Below are positions 1 to 6,635 of a stretch of 7,469 bases of DNA, in pieces. The position numbers and the translations under genes are program-made. The notes beneath the pieces are model-generated. The model saw only the letters and a list, made by a program, of their open reading frames with translations. It was not told where the DNA came from and did not search any database. The first letter of the stretch is position 1, and the number at the start of each line of letters is the position of its first letter. This DNA is from Eubacterium sp. (GTDB lineage Bacteria; Bacillota; Clostridia; Oscillospirales; Acutalibacteraceae): contig JAIDLO010000049.1 in assembly GCA_029050995.1 (NCBI GenBank), positions 1-7,469 of the forward strand, read 5' to 3'.

Positions 1-18
1 GAATTAGACAATAAATTA

Positions 19-27
19 TGGTATAAT
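19..27 (+). promoter_or_regulatory. Extended -10 promoter for the operon
   Basis: A perfect TATAAT lies at 22-27, preceded by TG at 19-20 with one base between, which is the extended -10 form read by the housekeeping sigma factor. A normally spaced -35 box would fall at or before base 1, so it cannot be judged; extended -10 promoters tolerate a weak -35. Transcription would begin near 33-35, giving a leader of about 40 bases before the ATG at 73. No other promoter as good is seen between the following genes, so this one probably drives all seven. Confidence 0.7.
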
Positions 28-42
28 ATCAAAGTTAATTCG

Positions 43-77
43 GGCATAATAACCATAAAAGGATGTGTTATTATGTC
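43..77 (+). promoter_or_regulatory. Inverted repeat over the tepA ribosome site and start codon
   Basis: CATAATAAC (45-53) is the exact reverse complement of GTTATTATG (67-75). A G-U pair (44/76) and a G-C pair (43/77) extend the stem to 11 pairs. The 13-base loop (54-66) carries the ribosome site AAAAGGA (57-63), and the right arm contains the ATG at 73-75. It begins about 10 bases after the predicted transcription start. It could act in RNA, hiding the start codon, or in DNA as an operator just downstream of the promoter. The repeat is seen directly; the function is inferred. Confidence 0.5.
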
Positions 78-789
78 AGAGGAAAATGAAAATCAAAACC
101 AGAATGCGAATCAGCATGAAGAAACTGCCGCTCAGAGCTCTTTTGAAACAGGTTCGATTACTGTTGAGAAAAACGGGCATTTCATTCATTGCTTAACCAT
201 AATCGGTCAGATAGAAGGGCATTATATTCTGCCAAGCCAAAATAAAACAACCAAGTATGAGCATGTCATTCCGCAGCTTGTTGCCATTGAGGAAAGCAAG
301 GAAATAGAGGGGCTCCTGATCATACTGAATACAGTCGGCGGAGATGTTGAGGCAGGTTTGGCAATTGCCGAGCTTCTTTCTACGATGAAAACGCCAACGG
401 CCTCTTTAGTACTTGGCGGCGGTCATTCAATCGGTGTTCCGCTTGCGGTTTCCTGTAGAAAAAGCTTTATTGTTCCAAGTGCTACAATGACTGTTCATCC
501 TGTTAGAATGAACGGCTTGGTGCTTGGTGTTCCGCAAACCTTATCTTATTTTGAAAAAATGCAGGATAGAATTGTTAATTTTGTTGAGAATAATTCAAAA
601 ATTTCTGCGGATTCCTTTCGTAAGCTGATGATGAAAACAGGCGAACTGATTATGGATGTAGGTACTGTGCTTGACGGGGACGGTGCAGTTGAATGCGGGC
701 TGATTGATGAGCTTGGCGGTTTATCGAATGCTCTTGGCTTCCTGAATAAAGTAATTGAAACGGAGAGTGCGGAGTGTTCTGGTCAATAA
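73..789 (+). CDS. tepA: ClpP-family serine peptidase, TepA (YmfB) type
   Basis: This is a cytoplasmic ClpP/crotonase-fold peptidase of the TepA subgroup, linked in Bacillus to protein export and to spore protein turnover. Residues 1-25 are a Glu/Asn/Gln-rich disordered tail; the ClpP-like domain spans about 38-225. Family motifs are clear: LPSQNKTTKYEH (53-64), LNTVGGDVEAGLAIAE (85-100), GGGHSIGVP (115-123) with the nucleophile Ser119, and MTVHPVRM (139-146) with His142. The third triad member is probably an Asp near 195, which is less certain. With the Ser and His intact it is likely active. The ATG at 73 has AAGGA nine bases upstream. At 238 residues its length is normal for TepA. It overlaps the next small gene by 16 bases and heads the operon, as tepA precedes ylzJ and spoIIIE in B. 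subtilis. True ClpP is an alternative, but the N-terminal extension and the KTTKYEH segment favour TepA. Confidence 0.9.
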   Translation: MSEENENQNQNANQHEETAAQSSFETGSITVEKNGHFIHCLTIIGQIEGHYILPSQNKTTKYEHVIPQLVAIEESKEIEGLLIILNTVGGDVEAGLAIAELLSTMKTPTASLVLGGGHSIGVPLAVSCRKSFIVPSATMTVHPVRMNGLVLGVPQTLSYFEKMQDRIVNFVENNSKISADSFRKLMMKTGELIMDVGTVLDGDGAVECGLIDELGGLSNALGFLNKVIETESAECSGQ

Positions 790-989
790 TTAATGAAAAT
801 GATATTTTGTTTGATGAAAAGACAATAGAAGCAAAAAATTGTATTCGCTCAAGTAATCCATACGATTATTTAAGAAATGGTTATTTTATTGATAATGCTT
901 CTATGTTTGGAGGGAAGAATATTGTCGATTATAACAGCAATATTTCAAGCTATAGGACAAGCTTTAACATTCATATTTCCAATATCTGA
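774..989 (+). CDS. ylzJ: Small YlzJ-like protein, GTG start, overlapping both neighbours
   Basis: This 71-residue frame starts at GTG 774 with GGAGAG (762-767) six bases upstream, a good ribosome site inside the end of tepA. The start, FWSIINENDILFDE (2-15), resembles the YlzJ opening (hydrophobic-Tyr/Trp-Thr/Ser-Ile, then Phe). SSNPYDYLRNGY (26-37) resembles the YlzJ end motif, roughly STDPxDYLxPxY. In B. subtilis ylzJ lies exactly here, between tepA and spoIIIE. The function of YlzJ is unknown. Compared with family members as I remember them, about 20 residues between the two motifs are missing, and residues after about 44 are unlike the family because they overlap the UppP-like gene by 68 bases. 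It may be a shortened but real gene, or a decaying one. The identification rests on two short motifs, position and the ribosome site. Confidence 0.55.
   Translation: MFWSIINENDILFDEKTIEAKNCIRSSNPYDYLRNGYFIDNASMFGGKNIVDYNSNISSYRTSFNIHISNI
909..924 (+). promoter_or_regulatory. Ribosome site that points to a TTG start
   Basis: GGAGGG at 909-914 is the strongest ribosome site in the window and lies seven bases before TTG 922, in frame with the UppP-like protein. The in-frame ATG at 877 has no comparable site, and starting there would add 15 residues that have no counterpart at the UppP N-terminus. The site falls inside the YlzJ-like frame, so the two genes may be translationally coupled. Confidence 0.75.
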
Positions 990-1788
990 AAACGGTCATT
1001 CAGCAATTTTTCATAATTTTGCAGCCCGTAATTCCGGCGATGTTTCGGAGCTTACGGGGCTTATACATATTGGAATTGCTCTTGGACTTTTAATTGCGTT
1101 TTATAAAGTATTTTTACGCAATTTTGTTGAAATCGTTAACAGCTTTAAAGAAATGTTTTCAAAGGATTTAAAGGTAAGAAGAGCAAAAAATTCAAGAAAA
1201 TTTATGTATTTTACTTTGATTTCCTTTGTTCCGATGCTGTTCTACTTTGTTCCGATTGGCAAAAAGGGTAATCTGTATCATATATTGCAAATGCTGTCTT
1301 ACGACAGTAATCTGCTTTCGGAGGGTATTGCTTTTCTTATTACGGCAACGCTGCTGCTTTTTGCTTCCTTTACTATGACAAAGAATAAGGAAAATAGGGG
1401 AAATCAGCTTTCCGTTCCTATAGTAATTATTCTTGCAGTGCTGGTTTTCATTACATTGCCTATTGCAGGCTTGTCCTTATCAGCAGTTATTATTTCTGTG
1501 GCAGTAATCTGCAATATAAATAAGAATATTGCTTTTCGCTATTTTATAAGCATTTCCGTTCCGATTTTAATTGTTAAAGGCATCATTGAAATTGTAACCT
1601 GTGCTTCAAGAGTATCGGTTGTGGCAGGTGTGATTGCCGTTGTTGTTGCGGCTGCTGCGGCATATCTTTTTTCAAAGCTGTTCAAGGTTGTTGTAAGCAA
1701 TATGTATTTGAAATATTTTTCCTATTACGATTATGCAATAGGTGTTATTGTTCTTGTAACAGGAATTGTTCAATTATTTATAAAATAA
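922..1788 (+). CDS. UppP/BacA-family membrane protein lacking catalytic residues
   Basis: This 288-residue polytopic membrane protein has the layout of undecaprenyl-diphosphate phosphatase. With TTG 922 as residue 1, PISENGH (20-26) matches the UppP motif PISSTGH, residues about 47-64 match its second helix region, and AGLSLSA (182-188) occupies the place of PGxSRSG. The C-terminal FSYYDYAIG also fits. Most active-site residues are changed: the two motif-1 glutamates (Glu17 and Glu21 in E. coli) are Gln13 and Phe17, the Ser-Thr before Gly-His is Glu23-Asn24, and the motif-2 arginine (Arg174) is Leu186. His26 and the two motif-2 serines remain. It is therefore unlikely to be a normal phosphatase and may be a lipid-binding or scaffold paralogue. 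Length is typical for UppP (about 270-290), and the frame is intact. It follows ylzJ-like with a 68-base overlap and ends nine bases before ftsK. The family is fairly certain; the present role is unknown. Confidence 0.8.
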   Translation: MSIITAIFQAIGQALTFIFPISENGHSAIFHNFAARNSGDVSELTGLIHIGIALGLLIAFYKVFLRNFVEIVNSFKEMFSKDLKVRRAKNSRKFMYFTLISFVPMLFYFVPIGKKGNLYHILQMLSYDSNLLSEGIAFLITATLLLFASFTMTKNKENRGNQLSVPIVIILAVLVFITLPIAGLSLSAVIISVAVICNINKNIAFRYFISISVPILIVKGIIEIVTCASRVSVVAGVIAVVVAAAAAYLFSKLFKVVVSNMYLKYFSYYDYAIGVIVLVTGIVQLFIK

Positions 1789-1797
1789 GAGGTAGTT

Positions 1798-4356
1798 ATG
1801 GCTAATAATTCAAAACAAATAAAAGAATACAAAAAGCAAACAAGGCAAGGTCAGTCAAAGGCTGCTGCTGAAAGAGCGGCATTTGAGAAGCAGAAAAAGC
1901 AGGAAAATATAACAAGAATAGTAAGTGTTGCACTTTTTGCACTTTCGGTTATTTTCTTTTTCATAGCGGTAATCAGCGGAGAGGGCGCATGGAATATTCT
2001 ACATAATGTTTATGTTGGGCTTTTCGGCATACTTGCTGCCTGCCTATTTCCAATCGTAACAATTGCTTTAATCATTTTTTATTCTATTAAAGAAAATGAT
2101 CCGTCAAAATTAATATCAAAAGGTATTGAAGCAGCTATCTTTGTGCTTTTAATTTCAGCACTGATTCATATTATTCAGAATCAGCCGGGCGATGATTTTA
2201 TTCTTGCTGTAACAGGGGCATATAAATCTGCATCAGCTGAATTTAACGGCGGTTTCTTTGGTGCTCTCATCGGCTGGCTTCTTTTAACGCTCGGAAGAGC
2301 TCCGGCTATAATTGTTGATATCGTGTTGATTTTTGTTGATTTTATGCTTCTCAGTGCGTTAACAATTATTCAGTTTTTCAAGGGTGCTGCAAAGCCTGCA
2401 ACATATACATACGAAAAGGTTGCTCCGGTAATCAATGAAAGAATTGAGCAAAGAAAGCTTAGAAAAGGCAGTATTGATGTTCCTTTGGATATAACACCTC
2501 CGGGGGAAGAACCACCAAAGCCTGCTAAGAAACCTAAAAAGCAGACTGCGCTTGATGTTGCAGTAGAAGAAGAAAATCCAACCTCAGTTCCGAGAACGAT
2601 TATAGATGAAATCAACGCTGCAAATGAAAGAAAGAGAAAGCAGAAGATTGAAGAGGAAACTGTAAAGGAACAGCCGAAAACGATTGATGATATCGTTAAA
2701 AATGCTTCAGAGGAAAAGCCGAAAAAGGTTGAAAAGCCTGTTGAAGAATTTAAGGTTACAAAAGAGCAGATGAGCTCCAATGTAGAGGATTATATCATTC
2801 CGCCTGTATCACTTTTGAAAGAGGGTAAGCAGGCAGATACAAAGGATGTAAGCGGAGAGCTTAAAATGAATGCAGAAAGGCTTATTGATACGCTTCATTC
2901 CTTTAATGTTGATGCATCTATTACGGATATAAGCCGAGGACCGACTGTAACAAGATATGAGCTTAAGCCTGCTGCAGGTATCCGTATATCCAAGATTACA
3001 AATCTTTCTGATGATATTGCGCTGAATCTTGCTGCAACGCATGTTCGTATTGAAGCGCCTATCCCCGGAAAGGCTGCCGTTGGTATTGAGGTTCCGAATA
3101 CAGTTAAAAACAGCGTTTCTATGCGTGAGCTTATTGATACACCTGAATTCTCAGAAGAAAAGTCAAAGCTTTCAGCTGGTCTTGGTAAGGATATTGCAGG
3201 TAAGTGTGTGTACTGTGATGTATCTAAGATGCCGCATCTTCTTATTGCCGGTACAACAGGTTCAGGTAAATCAGTATGTATGAATTCAATTATTGTATCT
3301 ATTCTTTATCGTGCTAAGCCGGATGAGGTTAAATTCCTTATGATTGATCCGAAGCAGGTTGAGTTCTCAAAATATATCGGTATTCCGCATCTTCTTGTTC
3401 CTGTTGTAACAGATCCAAGAAAGGCAGCAGGTGCGCTTGGATGGGCAGTTTCGGAAATGCTTCAAAGATATAATAAGTTTTCCGAAACAGGCGTAAGAGA
3501 TATTGAGGGCTATAATAAATATGTTGCTAAGCACGAAGATTTAGAGCCTATGCCGAAAATCTGTATCTTCATTGATGAGCTTGCCGATTTGATGATGGCT
3601 GCTCCGAAAGAGGTTGAAGATTCAATCTGCCGTCTTGCACAGATGGCTCGTGCTGCTGGTATGCACCTTGTTATTGCTACACAAAGACCGTCCGTTGATG
3701 TTATTACCGGTCTTATCAAAGCGAATATTTCATCAAGAATTGCGCTTACTGTAAGCTCGCAGATAGATTCAAGAACGATTCTTGATGCAAGCGGTGCTGA
3801 AAAGCTTCTCGGTCGAGGCGATATGCTTTATAATCCGATCGGTGCAAGCAAGCCAATTCGTGTTCAGGGTTGCTTTATCAGTGATGAAGAGGTTGAAGAG
3901 CTTTGCAATTTCATCAAGCAACAAGGCGAAACGGAATATGATGAAGCTATTCAGAAGGAAATTGAAGAAAAAGCAGTAACGGATAAAAAGGCAAATGCTT
4001 TTGAAGACGGCGGCGAAGAGAATGTTTATGATCAGCTGTTTGAAAAAGCAGCCGAGGTTGTTATGGAAACAGGGCAGGCTTCAACATCTTTCCTTCAGCG
4101 TAAGCTTTCTGTCGGATATGCAAGAGGTGCTAAAATCATTGATCAGCTTCAGGAATATGGTGTTATAGGACCGGCTGAGGGAAGCAAGCCGCGTAAGGTT
4201 CTGATGACTAAGCAGATGTGGCTGGAAAAGAGAGCTTATGACAGCGGAAAAGAATTTACCGCTGAGAATACGGAACAGATTACAATGGAAGATACCTTGG
4301 TTGATACGAGCAATGATGTAATAGATAATCAAGGAAACGGAGACATTTATGACTGA
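1798..4356 (+). CDS. ftsK: DNA translocase FtsK/SpoIIIE
   Basis: This septal, membrane-anchored motor uses ATP to pump double-stranded DNA, clearing the chromosome from the division site or into the forespore. A basic N-terminus (1-40) precedes membrane segments near 41-60, 71-95, 109-126 and 152-194. A Pro/Lys/Glu-rich linker spans about 200-325. The motor follows from about 332, with Walker A AGTTGSGKS (484-492, Lys491), MIDPKQVEF (515-523), Walker B IFIDELADL (590-598, Asp593-Glu594) and IATQRPS (626-632). A winged-helix gamma domain at about 744-802 reads polar DNA sequences, with FLQRKLSVGYARGAK as its recognition region. About 50 acidic residues follow. The 852-residue length is ordinary for a Firmicute FtsK/SpoIIIE. 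AAGAGG lies five bases before the ATG. The gene overlaps ygiQ by eight bases. Whether it is the division (SftA/FtsK) or sporulation (SpoIIIE) form cannot be told from sequence, though the four or more membrane segments and the tepA-ylzJ neighbours favour SpoIIIE type. Confidence 0.96.
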   Translation: MANNSKQIKEYKKQTRQGQSKAAAERAAFEKQKKQENITRIVSVALFALSVIFFFIAVISGEGAWNILHNVYVGLFGILAACLFPIVTIALIIFYSIKENDPSKLISKGIEAAIFVLLISALIHIIQNQPGDDFILAVTGAYKSASAEFNGGFFGALIGWLLLTLGRAPAIIVDIVLIFVDFMLLSALTIIQFFKGAAKPATYTYEKVAPVINERIEQRKLRKGSIDVPLDITPPGEEPPKPAKKPKKQTALDVAVEEENPTSVPRTIIDEINAANERKRKQKIEEETVKEQPKTIDDIVKNASEEKPKKVEKPVEEFKVTKEQMSSNVEDYIIPPVSLLKEGKQADTKDVSGELKMNAERLIDTLHSFNVDASITDISRGPTVTRYELKPAAGIRISKITNLSDDIALNLAATHVRIEAPIPGKAAVGIEVPNTVKNSVSMRELIDTPEFSEEKSKLSAGLGKDIAGKCVYCDVSKMPHLLIAGTTGSGKSVCMNSIIVSILYRAKPDEVKFLMIDPKQVEFSKYIGIPHLLVPVVTDPRKAAGALGWAVSEMLQRYNKFSETGVRDIEGYNKYVAKHEDLEPMPKICIFIDELADLMMAAPKEVEDSICRLAQMARAAGMHLVIATQRPSVDVITGLIKANISSRIALTVSSQIDSRTILDASGAEKLLGRGDMLYNPIGASKPIRVQGCFISDEEVEELCNFIKQQGETEYDEAIQKEIEEKAVTDKKANAFEDGGEENVYDQLFEKAAEVVMETGQASTSFLQRKLSVGYARGAKIIDQLQEYGVIGPAEGSKPRKVLMTKQMWLEKRAYDSGKEFTAENTEQITMEDTLVDTSNDVIDNQGNGDIYD

Positions 4357-6229
4357 TTTTCTTCCGATTAATAAAACTGAATGTCAAAAAAGAGGATGGG
4401 ACGAGGTAGACTTTGTTTATGTAACAGGGGATGCGTATGTGGACCATCCCTCTTTTGGTGTTTCCATCATTTCAAGAGTCCTTGAAGCCAAAGGCTTTAA
4501 GGTTGCCATTCTAAGTCAACCGAATTGGCACAACAATAATGACTTTATGCAGTTTGGTAAGCCAAGACTTGGCTTTTTAGTAACAAGCGGTAATATTGAT
4601 TCTATGGTAGCGCATTATACGGCTGCTAAAAAAATCCGCCGTGATGATGCTTATACAGCTGGTGGTAAAGCAGGAAAAAGACCGGACAGAGCTGTAATTG
4701 TATATTCAAATATTATAAGAAATCTTTATCCGGACAGCCCGATTATTATCGGTGGCCTTGAAGCCTCGCTTCGCCGATTTGCCCATTATGATTATTGGGA
4801 TGATACAATCCGTACATCAATTTTAATTGATTCTAAAGCTGATTTACTAAGCTATGGTATGGGCGAAAATTCTATTATTGAAATTGCTGAAAGGCTTGAT
4901 AACGGCGAGCCTGTTGCTGCCTTAACGGATATTAAAGGTACTTGCTATGCCGTTGATGTTCAGGATACGCCGTATATCGGCGTTGAAGTTCCGAGTCTTG
5001 AAAACTGTATAAACTCAAAAAAGGAATATGCTAAATCTGTTCGTGTAGAGCAGGATGAGCAGGATCATATAAGAGGAAGAGTCGTTCGTCAAAGATGCGG
5101 CAGTAAAATGGTTATACAGAATGTTCCAATGCCTCCGCTTGAAACAGAAGAGCTTGATTGGGTTTATTCGTTACCATATATGCGAACTTATCATCCGAGC
5201 TATGAACCTTTGGGCGGCGTTCCCGGAATAGAAGAAGTTGAATTTTCTATCACGCACAACAGAGGTTGTTTTGGTGCTTGTAATTTCTGTTCTATACAGT
5301 TTCATCAAGGGCGGTACATCACTTCACGCAGTAAAGAAAGCGTTGTTGAAGAAGCAAAGAAGCTCACTACTTTGAATAAGTTTAAGGGCTATATTCACGA
5401 TATAGGCGGTCCTACGGCGAATTTTAGAAAGCCGTCCTGCACATTTCAGCTTGAGCATGGACTTTGCAAGGGCAAAAAGTGCCTTGCTCCAAAGCCTTGC
5501 CCGAATTTAATTTCAAATCACAGTGAATATCTTGATATTCTAAGAGAAGTCAGAAATCTTCCGAAGGTAAAAAAAGTATTTATCCGCAGCGGAATCAGAT
5601 ATGATTATTTGCTGGAAGATAAGGATGATACATTTTTCAAAGAACTAGTTGAAAATCATGTTTCTGGTCAGCTGAAAGTTGCTCCCGAGCATTGCAGTGC
5701 TTCCGTTCTTGATAAAATGGGTAAGCCGCATATTGAAGCTTATATTGAGTTTTCAAAGCGTTATTTCCGTTATACAGGGCAGATTCATAAAGAGCAGTAT
5801 CTTGTGCCGTATCTTATGTCCAGTCATCCCGGTTCTACGCTTGATGATGCAATCGAGCTTGCATGCTTTTTAAAGAAAAACCATATCAGACCTGAGCAGG
5901 TTCAAGATTTCTACCCAACACCGGGAACGATATCAACCTGTATGTTCTATACTGAGCTTGATCCGTATACAATGGAAAAGGTGTATGTTGCGAAAACACC
6001 GCATGATAAAGCATTGCAAAGGGCATTGCTGCAGTATTATGATCCTAAGAATAAGCAGCTTTGCGAGGAAGCACTCAAAAAAGCGCATAGGTATGATTTG
6101 ATAGGTAATTCCAAGGATTGCCTTATTCAGCCGTCTGCATATAACAGAAATAATTTTAAACAGGGAAACAACAGAAATAAATATGGAAAACCATCAAACA
6201 GAGCCCCAAAAAGAAATAAAAAGCGATAA
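4349..6229 (+). CDS. ygiQ: YgiQ-family radical SAM protein
   Basis: This is an iron-sulfur enzyme of the YgiQ group, whose substrate is not known. The N-terminal domain (about 1-290) carries family motifs such as DAYVDHPSFG (28-37) and GGLEASLRRFAHYDYW (136-151). The radical SAM core follows with the cluster ligands CFGACNFC at 307-314 (Cys307, Cys311, Cys314). A second cysteine group, Cys364, Cys373, Cys378 and Cys384, in the HGLC...KKCLAPKPC segment is typical of YgiQ and may hold another cluster or zinc. RSGIRYDYL (414-422) and APEHCS are also family hallmarks. The C-terminal DUF3362-like part ends in an Asn/Arg/Lys-rich tail (about 599-626). E. coli YgiQ is near 739 residues; 626 is usual for Firmicute members. 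GGAG (4339-4342) lies six bases before the ATG, which overlaps the ftsK stop, so translation is probably coupled. The family is certain; the reaction is not known. Confidence 0.95.
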   Translation: MTDFLPINKTECQKRGWDEVDFVYVTGDAYVDHPSFGVSIISRVLEAKGFKVAILSQPNWHNNNDFMQFGKPRLGFLVTSGNIDSMVAHYTAAKKIRRDDAYTAGGKAGKRPDRAVIVYSNIIRNLYPDSPIIIGGLEASLRRFAHYDYWDDTIRTSILIDSKADLLSYGMGENSIIEIAERLDNGEPVAALTDIKGTCYAVDVQDTPYIGVEVPSLENCINSKKEYAKSVRVEQDEQDHIRGRVVRQRCGSKMVIQNVPMPPLETEELDWVYSLPYMRTYHPSYEPLGGVPGIEEVEFSITHNRGCFGACNFCSIQFHQGRYITSRSKESVVEEAKKLTTLNKFKGYIHDIGGPTANFRKPSCTFQLEHGLCKGKKCLAPKPCPNLISNHSEYLDILREVRNLPKVKKVFIRSGIRYDYLLEDKDDTFFKELVENHVSGQLKVAPEHCSASVLDKMGKPHIEAYIEFSKRYFRYTGQIHKEQYLVPYLMSSHPGSTLDDAIELACFLKKNHIRPEQVQDFYPTPGTISTCMFYTELDPYTMEKVYVAKTPHDKALQRALLQYYDPKNKQLCEEALKKAHRYDLIGNSKDCLIQPSAYNRNNFKQGNNRNKYGKPSNRAPKRNKKR

Positions 6230-6635
6230 GTATCAAACAAGAATACTTATCGCCGTTGCACTTATTATTTTAGGTGTAGTTTTTTTCGTTATTGCGCTCA
6301 ATCAGCCTCGGGAAAGTTCTGAAACTGTAGTTCGTAATACAGTAAAATCTTCTGCAGTTGACAAAACTTCTTCAAAGGTTGAAAATAAAACAACTGCCAA
6401 GAATAATGCGCCAGCAATAAAGAGTACGAATAAATCTGTTTCTTTCCCGATTAATCTTAATACCTGTACTGCAGAAGATTTAATGGCAATTGACAATGTC
6501 GGCGAAACAAGAGCGAATGCGATCATTGCTTATAGAGAACATCTTGGCGGATATACAAGCGTTGAACAGTTAAAGAATATCAGCGGAATAGGGGATGCGG
6601 TTTATGCTTCTATAGCCCCTTATGTAACAGTATGA
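6183..6635 (+). CDS. comEA: ComEA-like membrane-anchored helix-hairpin-helix DNA-binding protein
   Basis: This 150-residue protein has a short charged cytoplasmic start (1-20), one membrane segment (21-39), a Ser/Thr/Lys-rich stalk (about 41-87) and two helix-hairpin-helix motifs. The first is about 97-118, with the turn IDNVGETRA, and the second about 127-147, with the turn ISGIGDA. This is the C-terminal DNA-binding module of ComEA, the surface receptor that holds double-stranded DNA during natural transformation. INLNTCTAEDL (90-100) is the classic ComEA lead-in, normally INxNTAxxxEL. The SLBB domain found in B. subtilis ComEA is absent, as in many short family members. The ATG at 6183 lies within ygiQ, overlapping it by 47 bases, and has only a weak, distant AGGGA (6162-6166); no better in-frame start precedes the membrane segment, so coupling to ygiQ is likely. 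It overlaps comF by four bases. Without comEC nearby a competence role is inferred. Confidence 0.85.
   Translation: MENHQTEPQKEIKSDKYQTRILIAVALIILGVVFFVIALNQPRESSETVVRNTVKSSAVDKTSSKVENKTTAKNNAPAIKSTNKSVSFPINLNTCTAEDLMAIDNVGETRANAIIAYREHLGGYTSVEQLKNISGIGDAVYASIAPYVTV
6223..6253 (+). repeat. 11-bp perfect inverted repeat across the ygiQ stop codon
   Basis: GCGATAAGTAT (6223-6233) and ATACTTATCGC (6243-6253) are exact reverse complements around a nine-base loop. The left arm contains the ygiQ stop codon TAA (6227-6229), and the whole element lies in the ComEA-like frame at the start of its membrane segment. No T-run follows, so it is not an ordinary intrinsic terminator. It may affect mRNA stability or coupling, or bind a protein as DNA; the function is unknown. 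Confidence 0.6.

Noticed and set aside
4..10. TTAGACA as a -35 box
   Set aside because: It lies only about 11 bases from TATAAT, too close for a -35 element.
877..921. ATG 877 as the start of the UppP-like protein
   Set aside because: It has no good ribosome site and adds 15 residues upstream of the point where UppP proteins begin; TTG 922 has GGAGGG at ideal spacing.
1774..1788. Small AT hairpin at the UppP-like stop codon
   Set aside because: Six A-T pairs with a three-base loop are expected by chance in DNA this AT-rich, and a terminator here would separate ftsK from its promoter.
2370..2780. Minus-strand open frame of 136 codons
   Set aside because: It is antisense to the FtsK linker, whose biased Lys/Glu/Pro codons leave the other strand open; the product is Ser/Phe-rich and has no recognisable motif.
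3226..3240. Near-perfect palindrome AAGATGCCGCATCTT
   Set aside because: It encodes conserved FtsK residues before Walker A, and its stem is short; coding constraint explains it.
3029..3283. Plus-strand frame of 84 codons inside ftsK
   Set aside because: It is a shifted reading of the conserved motor domain and has no independent support.
4081..4332. Minus-strand open frame of 83 codons
   Set aside because: It lies opposite the conserved FtsK gamma domain and tail, with no ribosome site or family resemblance.
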